Source: Echinococcus granulosus (taxonomy: Eukaryota; Platyhelminthes; Cestoda; Cyclophyllidea; Taeniidae). From it: DNA of 64,000 nucleotides. Where the stretch lies: the NCBI RefSeq assembly GCF_000524195.1, contig NW_020170390.1, forward strand, positions 379,192 to 443,191. The letters are read 5' to 3'. Numbering within the stretch: position 1 is the first letter of the stretch; the number at the start of each line of letters is the position of its first letter. The position numbers and the translations under genes are program-made. This document shows positions 34,750 to 47,300 of the stretch, piece after piece. The notes under the pieces are model-generated. The model saw only the letters and a list, made by a program, of their open reading frames with translations. It was not told where the DNA came from and searched no databases.

Positions 34750-36288
34750 TTGCGGTATGGTGGGTGTGGTTTGGCTCCGGATTACGTATTTGATAAACGA
34801 ACTCAAGGCTCCACACTCTGCGCGCAGCTACAGAGAAGAGTGCCATGAGATGATATCGTTTTTTCAAATCGGATATCGAGATATGCCCTTTTAACTCAGA
34901 AAGATGCTGATTAAGTTATACCAGAAAGGCCATAACTTTACTACAGTCGGTCTATAACCAGTAAGCAATGAAGAGAAACCATCTAGTCTGTAATCCATAT
35001 CCAAATACAGGAACTCAATAGTGCTGTTCTAAATTTCGGGACCAGATGAATCTCGTATTCAAGTAAAAAAATGAATGACAGGCCGTGGGCTTCTTAAATA
35101 CATTCACTCCTCTGAGGATAATCGTTATAAGCCATATCGAGGCAAGAGCAATTCCAAATTTTTAATCATGGTCTACTAACACAAAAGAAACAAACAATCA
35201 TTTTCTGTGAAAAAAAGTGGGAATTTGAGCACTAGCACGTGTAAGTAAAAAATTTGATTGGAACGGTGCACACTGAAGGAGGGTCACACAAGTTAAGATA
35301 CCGGTAACTTGATTGTCCGCTTATGGAGTTTGTGGTGAATAAAAGCCAGTAGGGTTGAGGGGCTGTTAACTTAATGAGAATTAGGAGCTGAATACATTTT
35401 AGCGTGTATAGGTTACCGCACCGCACAGGGGCTCTGAGGTGGGCGCGGTCTAATAAGTGCACTCCAGAAGGCATGTGACTTACCTGGCGCATCCGAGAAC
35501 GCCCTAGTCAACCCACTCCTCCAAACAGATGGAATACCGAGAAAACTGAATGCCAGCCCAATTTTCCTGGAATTTCATAGTTTCCGTTTCAGCACCTTCG
35601 CCACCGCGCAGTACCCAAGCACTTGAACCCTTTTCGGAGAAGTTAAACTAAGACAAACATTGATTCGTTGAGACCCGAATCCTGTAGCCAAAGACCTTGA
35701 GGCAACCCAAACTAAGTGTAGTTACTTAAAAAACTAATTCCATTGGCTTGAAAGTGGGTGAGTACCCGACCGACCAGCAGTTGCTAGCAATGATGACGAA
35801 TCGAAGAACTTGCTGCAGTCCCCAATTCGCCACGAGGCTCCCTCCCAAACGATACCATGCCTATCAGACTACTTACTTCTTTTGCAGAAATGCAGAAAGA
35901 CTGTAAGCACGATCCCAGTACATACACAGATCGCCACCATCTCATTCCAGCCTATGAGCTAAATTAATCAGAGGATGCAGTCACCATCCAGTACGGCCAT
36001 TGGAGAGACATTAGACACAAAGTAGACAGTAGAATGCATAAAAATGAAACAACTACAATGCCATGAAAATCCAATTGCAGTAATTCCGCTGTGTACAATA
36101 TTCAGTGGTTAAAAGAGCAAATTTCGGGTCAATACAAATAGCAAGGCATACAGCAGGAAGAATTGCCAGAGGGAGTAATTCAAGGCTAAACTGATGAGGG
36201 CTAAAAAATGTTGCTGACTTTGGGAATGAAAATTGAGATGGCTCCCAAAAAAAGGAACATGAAAGTTTGCATTACTACAAAGTTCTAC
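34750..36288. other. Intergenic region, nothing recognised
   Basis: Read on both strands. No exon with recognisable protein similarity, RNA gene or strong repeat was found. Confidence 0.3.
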
Positions 36289-36294
36289 TTTAAT
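36289..36294 (-). terminator. Variant poly(A) signal of the nuclear receptor
   Basis: ATTAAA on the minus strand, 17 nt downstream of the stop codon. Confidence 0.45.
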
Positions 36295-36310
36295 AAAAAA
36301 AGTAGATAGT

Positions 36311-39300
36311 TCAGGTACTCGATTCTGAAACAGTGGCCATGGGGTCGGATTTGTAAAAACACTCAAGAAGATCGACAAGACATTGAAAAGAGGGATAAGG
36401 ATGGGAAGAGGTTTTTGAGTAGATGCGCTCGGCGACGAAAGAGAGATCAGCCAGGTGAAGACACATTTGAGCCATACGACCGAGAGCCGTCTTCTTATCT
36501 GCCTTTACGAAGGTATGCTCGAGGCAGATGAATGCCTCGTCTCGTCTACTCTCCACGCGTTCACGAGTCGCCTCTGTCAGCTCGGGTACGTCTGCATGCA
36601 CACGCAAAATAGCCCGAACAGCAGAATCAAGAAATGAAAGTGGGCTTTCAGTGATTATTCCCAAAAATTACAACCGGGAGTAATGTGGTACGCAATTTTT
36701 TTCTCTAACGACCCAACTAATGAGATATCTTACAGGCATGGAGGAAATTTCCACGCATACAAATACTACTCTACTTCCCCCATTGACCTCGACCTCGCAA
36801 CGCGATGAGGATGACTCATCACCTAACTAGGGTGGTGAATCAGGCGCAACGATGTCCAATGCGCATGGGTCGACGCGAGCTACGGCATCCGCCTATCAAC
36901 GAGGCAGAGACATCTCAACTCACCGGGGTTGAAAAGGATAACCATGCGTAGACAGCCCACAGCTTCCACACTGAGACAAAGGCGTTTGAAGAGGCGAGCC
37001 AGATCAAAGAGGCGACACAAAATGAGGCGTCTGGATAGGCACTGGGCATTCAATTCGTTAGGGACGTCAGTAATGCTGATGGGATGATGGTCAACATCGA
37101 CAGGGAGGATGTTCATGAGAACACGAGATTCATGCCAACGATCAGCGTTACGTAAATCACATTCAGCCTGTTGGCTAAAGAGGATATCTTTGGGAGCGGA
37201 GTGGAAGGGGAAAAGGACGTCAACGACAACAACAGGGATATTGAGTGGGGTAGGGGGAGTAGTAGTGGACTCGATAGGGGTCACCGAGGTACTGGGGGAA
37301 CTTTCCTGTAAAGGTGGATTCGAAGACCGTAGCGACGTCGATGAGTGGGATTCAGTGAGAGAATTTGCCAGTCGGGAGATGAAGTGGACCAATAACAACT
37401 CAATGCAACCTGGAGGAGAAATAAAAGCAATAGAACTGACGAAGAGATAATAAAACCGTCCTTGTGCCCTATCGTTAACAAAAGCAGTACTTTACCTGCC
37501 CTCAGGAGAATAAACCGATCAGAATCTGAAAAGTCAGAGAAAAGAGGAATCTTCTGAGACCAAAGGAGTAAGTTTATAATTGATTCTTGGATGTCGGTTT
37601 GCAGAGAATCACAGTCCTTTCCATCCTAAGATTGAAACAAGCGCAAAAAAATTAGAAATACGACCCTAAAAACAATCACCAAAGCAACAACACAAAAAAT
37701 CCATCATTTTTTAAATCCCAGAGTGGTTTGCCTTAGAGTTACGCCAAGGGATAGTGTAATATAATCAGAACGGAATAGATTAATGAAACGTCAGTTAATG
37801 GATTGGGCATGCTTTAAATTACATGAACCTACAATGACAGCTTATTTTTAAGCTAAAAGACTACCCAAGGTTCCATTGCATCCAGTCACAGGCAAAACTT
37901 AAACAGTAATCTTAGTGGCAGAGTTGAAGGATAACGGTCCGTTTTGTGAATGTTGACAATGAATAAACTTGTTTTGGAAGCCCGCAGAATAAGTAATGCC
38001 TAGGTACAACTAACCATGAAGATTGGTTTACTCTCCGGTAAGTCGAGAGGAGGAACGTCGAAGATGAGTGCTTCTGCCGCCCTAATTTGTTTGACAGTAG
38101 CCTCAGTAGCTGGACTCGACCTCGAACCTACTAAATTGTCCGCCCTTTCATGAGAACATATTGATGAGGCGGGTGATGGTGCAACGCTGGAATAGTCCTT
38201 CTCGTTGGGGTAAAGGAGCATTGCATGGGACTTCTCAAATCGAACAGCTTGTAGGATAAATAGAAAACAACTACTGAATTGCATAATAAGGTTTCTGAGG
38301 CAAAAGGGGAAGTGAGTACGCTGCTCAGGTATTTCAGTTAATGGCAAAATCTCTATTTGTAATCACATTAAAACATCGGTAAAGAGGATGAATAAGCACA
38401 ATCGAACACCTTCTTTGCGCATTCCCACAGCGAGGCACTTCCTTAGCCTACAGGAATGGCAACGAAGCTGATGGTTGTTGTCGTGGATGTTCGATTTACC
38501 AGAGCACTCGCATCGTAAACCCAGATGAGTGGCCGTTCCAAAGAAGGCACGGCAGCTATCACACGACAGAGCCCCTAAAAGGAAAGGAGAGTTGATTCCT
38601 TCGATTTTCACGACTTACTTTGCCTTTATTCGCCAACCCAGGCATAAAAGCAAAGACGGCATCCAACGCGCTCACCGTAGTGCTTGCCAGTAGCCGTGGC
38701 TCCGCATATGGCACAATTTCGAGCACTACATAAGTAGGTGACTTTCTTTACAGACGTCGATGGAACCGACCGATGATATGGTGAAATTGAACCATCTGAT
38801 CCAATCTATAAGCATTAGAAAATGACTTCAAAATCATTCAACCTGTTAAAACAAAATTGACACATGAATAAATGTGAAGCAACAATATATGGAAAAACAG
38901 CACTTAGAAGAAAAGCTGAGATCTTAAGAGGCTTTAGTTTAAAAGGACACTCCCAGTTAACCTAACATTAAGTAGAGTTGCACCAAAAAACAACCCATCG
39001 AGCAAGGAATAAGGCAAATGACACGTTAAAAAGCAAAAAAGAAATGATCCGCGCAAAAACCAAGGCATTTTACTAAGTTCTAGTCGTTTTTTAAGCTGAA
39101 TCTCTACCACACCTTTCCACCTGTCCATTCAACGAATTGAGAAGAGAAAAACTGAGGATTCAGAGTTTTGACTGGAGCCAAAAGTTCTAATTTCTGCTTT
39201 GTTTGAAAATTACATGAAAATAAATAAAAAAAAATAAAATTATGAGAGCCCGCTGTCGGCCGTTTGATCAGCCAGTCACAGTGCCATCCCGGATCAATAG

Positions 39301-40604
39301 TGGTGCCGAAGGCACAGTTCGTCTTTTAAAACCGATTACAGTCTTTTTAAAAGGAGGGTGATATGGCTCTTGCCAAGCTTTCGTCACGACTTTCAGTTTA
39401 AATCGAAGCTATTACAACATAATTCTCCCCAACACTGTCCAATGAGCCGCAGCATGAGGGAATTCAAAACACCCAGATGGGGTGACGCTTATGAGCAGTA
39501 CTGTTTGTTTACTATCAGTTGATGTCTACTGTGCGAGAGCTGACGAAGGTAAATGGGGGAGTGAAGCCGACTCACGGTGTAATTATAAGGCTTAGGATAA
39601 GCACCAGTGATGAACGATTGATTGTACGAGTAGGACCGGAGAGGAGGAAGGGAGTAAGAGCCCTGCTGCTGATGAGGTAGAGCACGGTGGTTTGCCACTG
39701 TGGGAGGCGCGGATTGAAAGTATTGAGGGGAGACGGGTGTAACTGGCGAATACAGAGTAGGAGTATATGGGTAGTTTAGGGAACCGCTGACGCAGCTGCT
39801 TTGGCAAGGCAAAGTCTGCAACTGCGGGTTTGCAGGAAACACGGTACGGTGGGTCGTGGCGACATCACAAGTGTTGTTGGTCTGGGTGCTAGATTGAAGT
39901 CCACCGTAAAGCGAACCGAGGTCAGGCTTTGGCATTGCAGAGCCAATTTGCAAATCGGCTGGAAAATGAGTAGATAATCACTGTTGACGAAATCTCCATA
40001 GTTTTTAACACAGCTTAAACTGGGGCCTACACTTAAACAAACAAATTTGGCCAGAGAAGCAAGATCGAATTCCACGTGCACTAAAATCGAAGCAGTAAAC
40101 AAGTGAAAAGCTGTTCCAACAAGATAAATTACAACCACCAAAGTAGAGTGCTAGGCAACATTAATATGGTGTTAACGCCACCACTCCAATAAATTTAAGT
40201 CTCTTTCCGTAACTAAAATTGAAAAAGCTTATGTATATTGATTTCTTACAGCACTAATAATTCAAAACAGGCGCAAAAGATAAACTACGACGATGCAAGT
40301 CTGCTGACAGTTGGATTTAAGAGGTACAACAAAAGTAGCGCATTTTGGATTAAGACTAATTAAAGCATAGGGAGAACAAGAAAAGCAAGCAGGGCATACC
40401 ATTCGAGATCACATCAGATTTTAAATCGACAAGGGGTTTTTCATCGCTTTCCGATATAAGTGAGGCGAATATAGAGCTATCAAATGCATTCAGAGTGGGA
40501 GGGACGGATTCAGCAGTCACAGGCATGGAATGCATTGGATCGCGGTCCCCATTGGCCGGAGGTGCAACAGACGAAGCATTATTTGAGTTCGACCAAACTT
40601 GCAT
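36311..40604 (-). CDS. Nuclear receptor, NR2-type (HNF4/RXR-like), divergent
   Basis: Ligand-regulated transcription factor. Eight exons in consistent phase give 670 residues: 40604-40400, 39958-39576, 38805-38676, 38574-38410, 38247-38015, 37625-37496, 37409-36924, 36591-36311 (TGA). The A/B region (about 200 residues) is Ser/Thr/Pro/Tyr-rich. The DNA-binding domain has a sound first zinc finger (CAICGATATGKHYG...CDSC, C-x2-C-x13-C-x2-C), with P-box CDSCR and FFGT where FFRR or FFKR is usual. The second finger (CECSGKSNIHDNN...CHSC) appears to have Asn where one zinc-binding Cys is expected. It ends CRLRKCLAVGMRKEAV, as in HNF4. The ligand-binding domain has the family signature NLLLWSQKIPLFSDFS...RFILLRAG, then CLRMVILFNPDVPELTE as in RXR/NR2, and an AF-2-like LVDLLECF. 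A Ser/Thr/Pro insert of about 40 residues splits it after helix 5. Exact subtype unresolved. Confidence 0.9.
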
Positions 40605-42620
40605 CGATATTTTCACCCAATTTAGTACGATGACCGAATAGAGCTTAAAGTAAATAGCAAGGCTACAATACATTCCAATGAAAACATGTGTTTCAAGAAA
40701 TTACTAATACGCAAGACGAAGTCAGTCAATATGGGGGACGATCCGCAGGTGGCAATATAGAATAAAAGAGCTAATATACATGTATTTATGCGCATATATG
40801 CGTCAAGAAGCCAAAACCGCATTAAGTCCATGTGGGTACTCGCATGCAGGCCCTGAACTCATGACGGTAGCAGTCAGTTGTTTGCTTAAAAACTAAGTTA
40901 TAAGGCTCAGACAAAGAAAGCAAGGACTTAGCAGTCCCTAAAAAATCAAACCATTTAACACAGAGCATGCACATTCTATGGTTACTTTGTCAATGGGATA
41001 CACTAATTTTACTGAAATGCACCAACAAATTATTTTGGCCACAAGCCGAATGCAACATTGTTTTCCAAAATTCAATACGACGTCAATTACATAAAAACCC
41101 TCGGGGCGTACACATCTGCATAGTGTAAGGGGGAGATTTTAAGGTATTACCTGGAAACTTGTCTATCTCAGTCATTAAAGGTAATCGGTCAGGCTGTAAA
41201 ACCATACTGTACTGTGACCATTTCTTCAGACATCCGAGAGACGCTGAATATTATCGAAGACTCTAGGCTTATTTGAAAAGAAGTATTTAAACTATGTTTA
41301 ACATACGACACGCTGGTTAACAAGTCCTGGACGTTTTAAAATGTGAAACGAATTTCGTAGGGGTACACCACATTAGGAAGACATTTTGGAAACATTTGAC
41401 AGCCGTAAGTTTTGCAAATACAGGATCTTTAAAAACAAACATCTTATTTGGAAAAAATTATCAACGGACTCTCAGCACAATCACTTTGCCTCAACTAGAC
41501 CACAGTCCAATGTATCAGGTAGACGGTTTCTGCGGGTGCAACAGACACCTTTTCGAGAAATAGCAAAGTGGAAGGAACACAAAGTTAATTAACCACAAAA
41601 CCAAGCAATTGATATCATAATAGATGTAAGAAAGCAACAGTCTATCATCGATCTAAACGGCTAAAGATTACATGTTTACACAACGGCAATGATTGCGGTA
41701 GAATACGGAGTCCCGGGAGTAACATGAAGACCAATCTCGTGCGGCCGAAAATAAATTGCAGCAAATGCATAGCTGATTGTAGAGCAAATCATAAATTACA
41801 CGACCAATGAAAATCGCAAAAAAATCGCCGTTTAATGATGAATAGTACCCAATAATGAAGAGCATTTAGAGCTACTACTTAGCAAATACTATCAATTGGT
41901 ATGACTTGTCTCATGTTCTACGAATAACCCTGGATTATACGTGAGGACATGTCATAAAACACAAAGATGGGGCAAAAACACAAAAGTAGAGGACGAACAG
42001 GTCAAAGCAGCAAAAACAGCAGGTCACCAACATGCACTGTGGTAATTACAAGAATGTATTGTTACGATAAAGGAAAAGTGGCAATGTGGCGCAAAAACTG
42101 TCCAATAAAACATTAGTATTGACACAAGTACGAACACAAAGCATTTGCAATCAAGACGTCAAAAGAAAGAAGAAACGTGCATCCGGGCAAAACGACTATT
42201 AAGTGGGACATACTCAAGCCAGTACTACAGAAGTAGAACTTCAGGAGAACAACCTTTGTAGGCGAGCCTAAAAGGAGCACGAACGCAGACACCAAGAAAC
42301 TATTCTCCAAATATCAGATCAGTTGAAACAACCGACTTGCTTAAACAAAACAAACTCGTAATAAGTAATAAGCAAGTTTTGTAACCAACTATCTTTCAAA
42401 TACGGAACAAGAGGATTGTTTATATTAATTTACAAAAGAGGGTTAATATTTGACGCTATAGTTCTCAGACTTTTATGTATCATCCTATAAATACTAAGTT
42501 ACTTTTAATGAGACGAAAAAAAAATGTGTAAGCATGTTTATTATAAACTTTGTCCTGACGGACGACTTGGGCTGAAAACGGCGCAGCGTATTAGCATAAT
42601 CCGTTGGCTGTTTGTTTAAC
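40605..42620. other. Intergenic region upstream of the nuclear receptor
   Basis: AT-rich sequence without a recognisable exon on either strand. It presumably includes the receptor promoter, but no TATA box stands out near 40604. Confidence 0.3.
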
Positions 42621-42630
42621 GCTGGGTTTT

Positions 42631-42785
42631 GTTAAGAGATCCACTTTGTTTGGACCATAGTACCTTTTGTTGGGTGGGCTGACCTCCGGCTCATGTCAAT
42701 AGCTCAAGTCCTGCTGTGCGTCGAATAGATGTATTCTGCTCGAGTATAATACCTCCGTTCGAATTCAAGGAAGTCTCTGAAAGCA
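42631..42785 (+). mobile_element. Degraded solo-LTR-like repeat, copy 3
   Basis: Shares GGGTGGGCTGACC, a TATTCTGCTCGAGTAT-like block and the downstream TTCAAGGAAGTCTC-like block with the copies at 31250-31448 and 43456-43651, in the same orientation. It is more diverged and has lost clear ends. Confidence 0.4.
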
Positions 42786-43455
42786 GAAAGCGGACTTAAC
42801 CTTAAGGAACGTTCAACCTTACTTCTACTGTTGGGTGGTAAAACTTAACGGGGCAAAATGAAGTCCGTTTGCTGCGAATGGGTAAAATGGTGACGATTTT
42901 TAACAGAAGTTGGTCGTATAAGCTACTATGCCGTGGTTGATCGGAAAAGCTAAGAAAATTGGCATTGGTCAGATTAGGTTTATTCAAGAGGGATGCTAAA
43001 GGCAGAAGAGAACCATACAGTGAAATGCCCTTTAATTGATTTAGCATTATTTGGCCATGTGAGATTTTTTTGTTTGGCAACCTGGTCTAACCCGGTGACA
43101 GTGTCACCCCCCTGACCAGTAATTTTGTGACACGGCGTCTTACCACTTATAATAGTGGTCTCGGAACCTTTCCATATGCTGCTAAATGGCTCATTACATT
43201 CTCAAATGCCACAATGGAAGCAACTAAGAACCCTTGCTCTAAAGGAAACATGATTATGAATTGCCACGTGGGTACTGTGCCCGTGCACCACAGAATGCGG
43301 GTGCCCAGTGTGGATGTCTAAGTCTATCAGCTTCCAACAACTTTTGTGTGAGTGTCGGTGCTAAAAGCAACTAAAATTTAAAATGCATTTGGGCTTGTAA
43401 ATCGTGAGTTTATTTTTGCTTCTACGGTGAGTATTGTCCCAAACGGGGACCATTA

Positions 43456-43651
43456 TGTAATACGATGGTGGTTTATCCCTCGGTTCTGGTGAGGCGCCAC
43501 TTTTGTACTTCGAATTAGCCCCCTTGTACCTCGCTGGGTGGGCTGGCCTTTTGGGCCATGCCAATAGCCCAGACACCTTCTCTGCGCTGAATATATATTC
43601 TGCCCGAGTATTTTGTCTTCTTTCGTCTTCAGGGAGTCTCGGGACGCTACA
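43456..43651 (+). mobile_element. Solo-LTR-like repeat, copy 2, with candidate target-site duplication
   Basis: A 196-bp segment bounded by TG (TGTAATACGATGG) and CA (GGGACGCTACA). It is flanked on both sides by ATTA, consistent with the 4-bp target duplication of Gypsy-type elements. No internal region is attached. It lies 0.75 kb upstream of the merlin start codon. Confidence 0.65.
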
Positions 43652-44317
43652 ATTATTTGAAGTGGAACTGCTGCAAAATACCAATAAGACTAGAACCCCA
43701 CAATTCACAAAAAATGCAGTTAAAAAAACTTTACAACTTTGCGATTTTTAAGTGTCTACTCATTGTTCCATTAAAAACCTAATGTAAGTCGACTTGGCCT
43801 AGATAAATACTAGTGATGTAAGTGTGAATGTATTTAAAAAGTATGTCATTTAGATGAGACCATGGTGAAATCGAGATGCACATGGTTGTGGTATCACTTG
43901 TATTGAATTTAGGAGTTGAACTCTAAGGTCTAACCAAATCAACAAGAATGCTTAATTTAGGAAATGGACAGGTTCTTCTGGCCGTTTAAAGTTCGTTTTG
44001 GCAAAGGTCCACTTAGAACGGCTGCTGTTGTATCTAAATCAAGTAAGCCGGCATCTGAGGCATGACGGTATTTTTAAGTTTTTGTACGCTAAATATGCAT
44101 TCTACACTAGTATTATATCTTTTTTCTCTTTAGGGAAATTGCGAAGCTCCACACACTGTTATCGGCGCTCAGACATTTGTTTAAGTGATTTCACACAATT
44201 TTTAAACTTATTCCTCTAAATATCTAAGTACTGTCATGAAATAATGTTTTTCACTAACACAAGCATTTGTCTTTTGAAAAATTGTTTTAATAAACCTGTT
44301 TTTATTTTACCACAACC

Positions 44318-44327
44318 TTGCTTTTAG
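44318..44327 (+). promoter_or_regulatory. Splice acceptor upstream of merlin start
   Basis: A pyrimidine-rich tract ending TTGCTTTTAG at 44327, 71 nt before the ATG. It could close a 5'UTR intron or be a spliced-leader acceptor. No upstream donor was identified. Confidence 0.4.
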
Positions 44328-44398
44328 AATGCACCACCCGCGTTGTTCGGTAACATTTTCCTTGGAAAATCAATGCCTTGCATCACTACTTAAAATAA

Positions 44399-47300
44399 AT
44401 GCGGTGGCTAAGGCGCCATTCATCAAAAACGATTGCTGTTAAGGTGTCGACCCTTGAGTCGGATTTGGAATTTAGCATTCCTGTACGTTTCATTTTTTGT
44501 CCAAGACCTAAATCTGTAGGTAAAAAGCACTGGAAAAGACTTGTTTGACCTCGTTTGCGGTACCTTCGGTCTAAGAGAGACATGGTATTTTGGCTTGCAG
44601 TCTTATGTCCTTGTAAATGATGGAAGTGTTAAATATTTGAATTGGTTGAAACCCGACAAAGTGAGTGGCTTTTTATATATTTCTTGTAGATACTTTCTCA
44701 GCATCCACTACCACTACCTTTCCAGTTTTGCTACTTTTTTCATGCCAAATTTTACCCTGAGGATGTGGAGCATGAGCTTATTCAACCCATAACAAAACAT
44801 TTATTTTATTTGGAAGTAAAGGACAAGATCGAAAACCGTGGCCGTCTAAGTCATCTCGGTGATGCCAGTGAGAGATTTACCTTAAATGCTTCATTTGAAC
44901 AGAAAATGTATTTACCGGTCGTATTTTGAGCATTTATGCATCTTTCTAATTCGATTTGTACTAAAACCAGTATATTTTAAACATAATATAGCAGTTTTGG
45001 CTTGAGTGCTAAATTTTCTGAGTCTTAAATCGTAGAGAAACTTGTTTTTATTATTGTATATGATTTTACATACTTGAGTCTATTACTCGTTACGTCTTTT
45101 TTAATAAGAATTGCAATTTACTCCAAGTAACGGCATACGTGACATTTGCAATAGTCCTGATTATCCTTACTAAATTTGTATTTTTAATCAGCATTTATAC
45201 AGCCATCGTTAGAGGCAGCTATTCAACTCACGGTTCTTTCAGCGCAAGTAAGTTAACTCAATGTACCTTTGATATATTTTTGAAACTTGATCTTCCAGAA
45301 AACGCACTTATGCATAGCATCCCTACCCTCGATTTAAGATTGAATTCGAAGATTTCGGTGAGGGTGAAACGGATGACGAGACTGAACAATTGGTTCTTTC
45401 GAAAAGGCTTCTACGACTTCTTCCAAAGTACTTATCGGTCAATATCCAAGTAAACACTGGGGTTGCTCAACGGCTTAAGGAGTGTTACATGAGCAATAAA
45501 GGATTAGATAGGTTCGTATTATTGCATATACTCGGTATTGATTTTGTGTGTTATATTTTGTTTAAAACAGTTTTAATTGAATTGTGGATTATCAAAATAT
45601 CAAAACAATAAGTGTCATATTGTCGAAAGTACCGTGTCCTTTATTACATTGCGCTGTACTTCCCTTTTTCATCGTAAATAGTTTGGTTGTGTCCTGATTG
45701 GATTTTTAAATGTCTGTTCTTTAGTCATTTTTTGTTTTATTTCTTCGTTCTCCGACTCATTTTACAAACACCTTGAATGAGGTCAGCGTACCTGTAATTT
45801 AGGCTGATTAGCTTTATTCCGGCAAATTAATTTATTTTGATTGCCTCCTCTCAGCAGAAATGCTACTATGACTTTGGCTGTTGTCGTTGTTTCAAAGAGC
45901 ATAATTGGCTTGGATGAGGTACCACTTAATGTTTTAGTAAGCGCAGTTGTCCTAGAAGAACGTTCAACAGTAGTGATTGGACAATCAATACCGACGTTTA
46001 GTAACACAAAACTGACAGTTGCAGACCTTTACTTTTTCACTATTTCATTGCACTTTTGCCAGGCGATATGTAACGGTAGCCCGCATCATTTAAGCGAGTT
46101 CGGGACGATCTAGTGGGTTTCGCATAATTTGGTTTTATTGGGTGTTTACAACTACTTTTCTGTTTTCTCTGCTTTTGCGGTGCTTCAGGGATTTGTCTCA
46201 AAATATGCATTTGCAGTGATTTCTCGCCGTCACCATGTTTTAACAATTAGTTTAGAATTGGAAGTGGCCAAAAAATTTCCCACTTTAATGATGGGGTGTT
46301 CATTCATAGATTTACAATTGTCTTGCAGTTACAGTATGTTACGCCGAAGTCGAACTCCTAACGAACTATTTTCATTAGATTCTTGAAATTAGATATTTAA
46401 AATATGGGAAGCAGACACAATGATCTCATAAGGCTTGGCGTTTAAGCTGCATTCTATTTCATGTTATTTTCTTCAAACCAACCGCATTAAATGAAATTAA
46501 ATCTAGGGGAAGGGGACCTGAAGATAATCATTTCAGAGGTGTAAGCATTTGGGATATCAAGTCGTAAATTGCACTATCTGGAAAAAATAGTGATTGATAT
46601 CAATATACCTAACCTGTGATGATATTTATTCTTAGAAATGATCACCAGCTCCAAGGCCCTTATGTCCGGTGTGGTGACTTTTGGAACTTGGCCATCGTGG
46701 TATTTTCTGTCATTCACATTAATGGGTCGTGATTAAACGATTTATAGGTAGTTTCATTGAACGTTGCGAGGCTTTCTATGGATGGGAAGATGAATGTCTC
46801 GGGCTGGTGGAAGGAGCGTGACCGAGATCGATTGCGCAAGACTGCCAACAGTTGTTCCAGCGGCGCTGCTGGCGTGTTGTGCGCGCGTGCGTGCGTCAGT
46901 TTAAGTTTGCATAAAAGATAATTGGACTTCTTTTGTCCCAGCCTTCCTTCCTCCTCCGCCCTTTCCGTCCTTCTCCTTCTCACATGAACCCACTTCTTCT
47001 GAACCAATGCGGCGCCAGTCATATTCCTTTTTCCCTTGGCTGCCAGCCCAGCCTTTTGCTTCTTGTCGAATTCGATGCTAACCACTCTTCGCTTGACTCG
47101 TTTTCTAGTCGATGATCTTGATTTATACTTTCCATCAGCCCTGCATCCTTTCAATTGGGGTTTTTCTTCATATTATTTGGAAGATTGACGACACACCATC
47201 CCTCTCCAACCCCCCCCCCCGTAGTTACCTAGTTTAACCTACCTCTTGAAATGCGATATGGGCATACAAATACGTCACATTTACCTAAAAATCTACCCCA

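Noticed and set aside
46714..47154. 146-codon minus-strand frame in a merlin intron
   Set aside because: Arg/Lys-rich, no ATG near its start, no domain, and adjacent to low-complexity and homopolymer sequence; likely chance.
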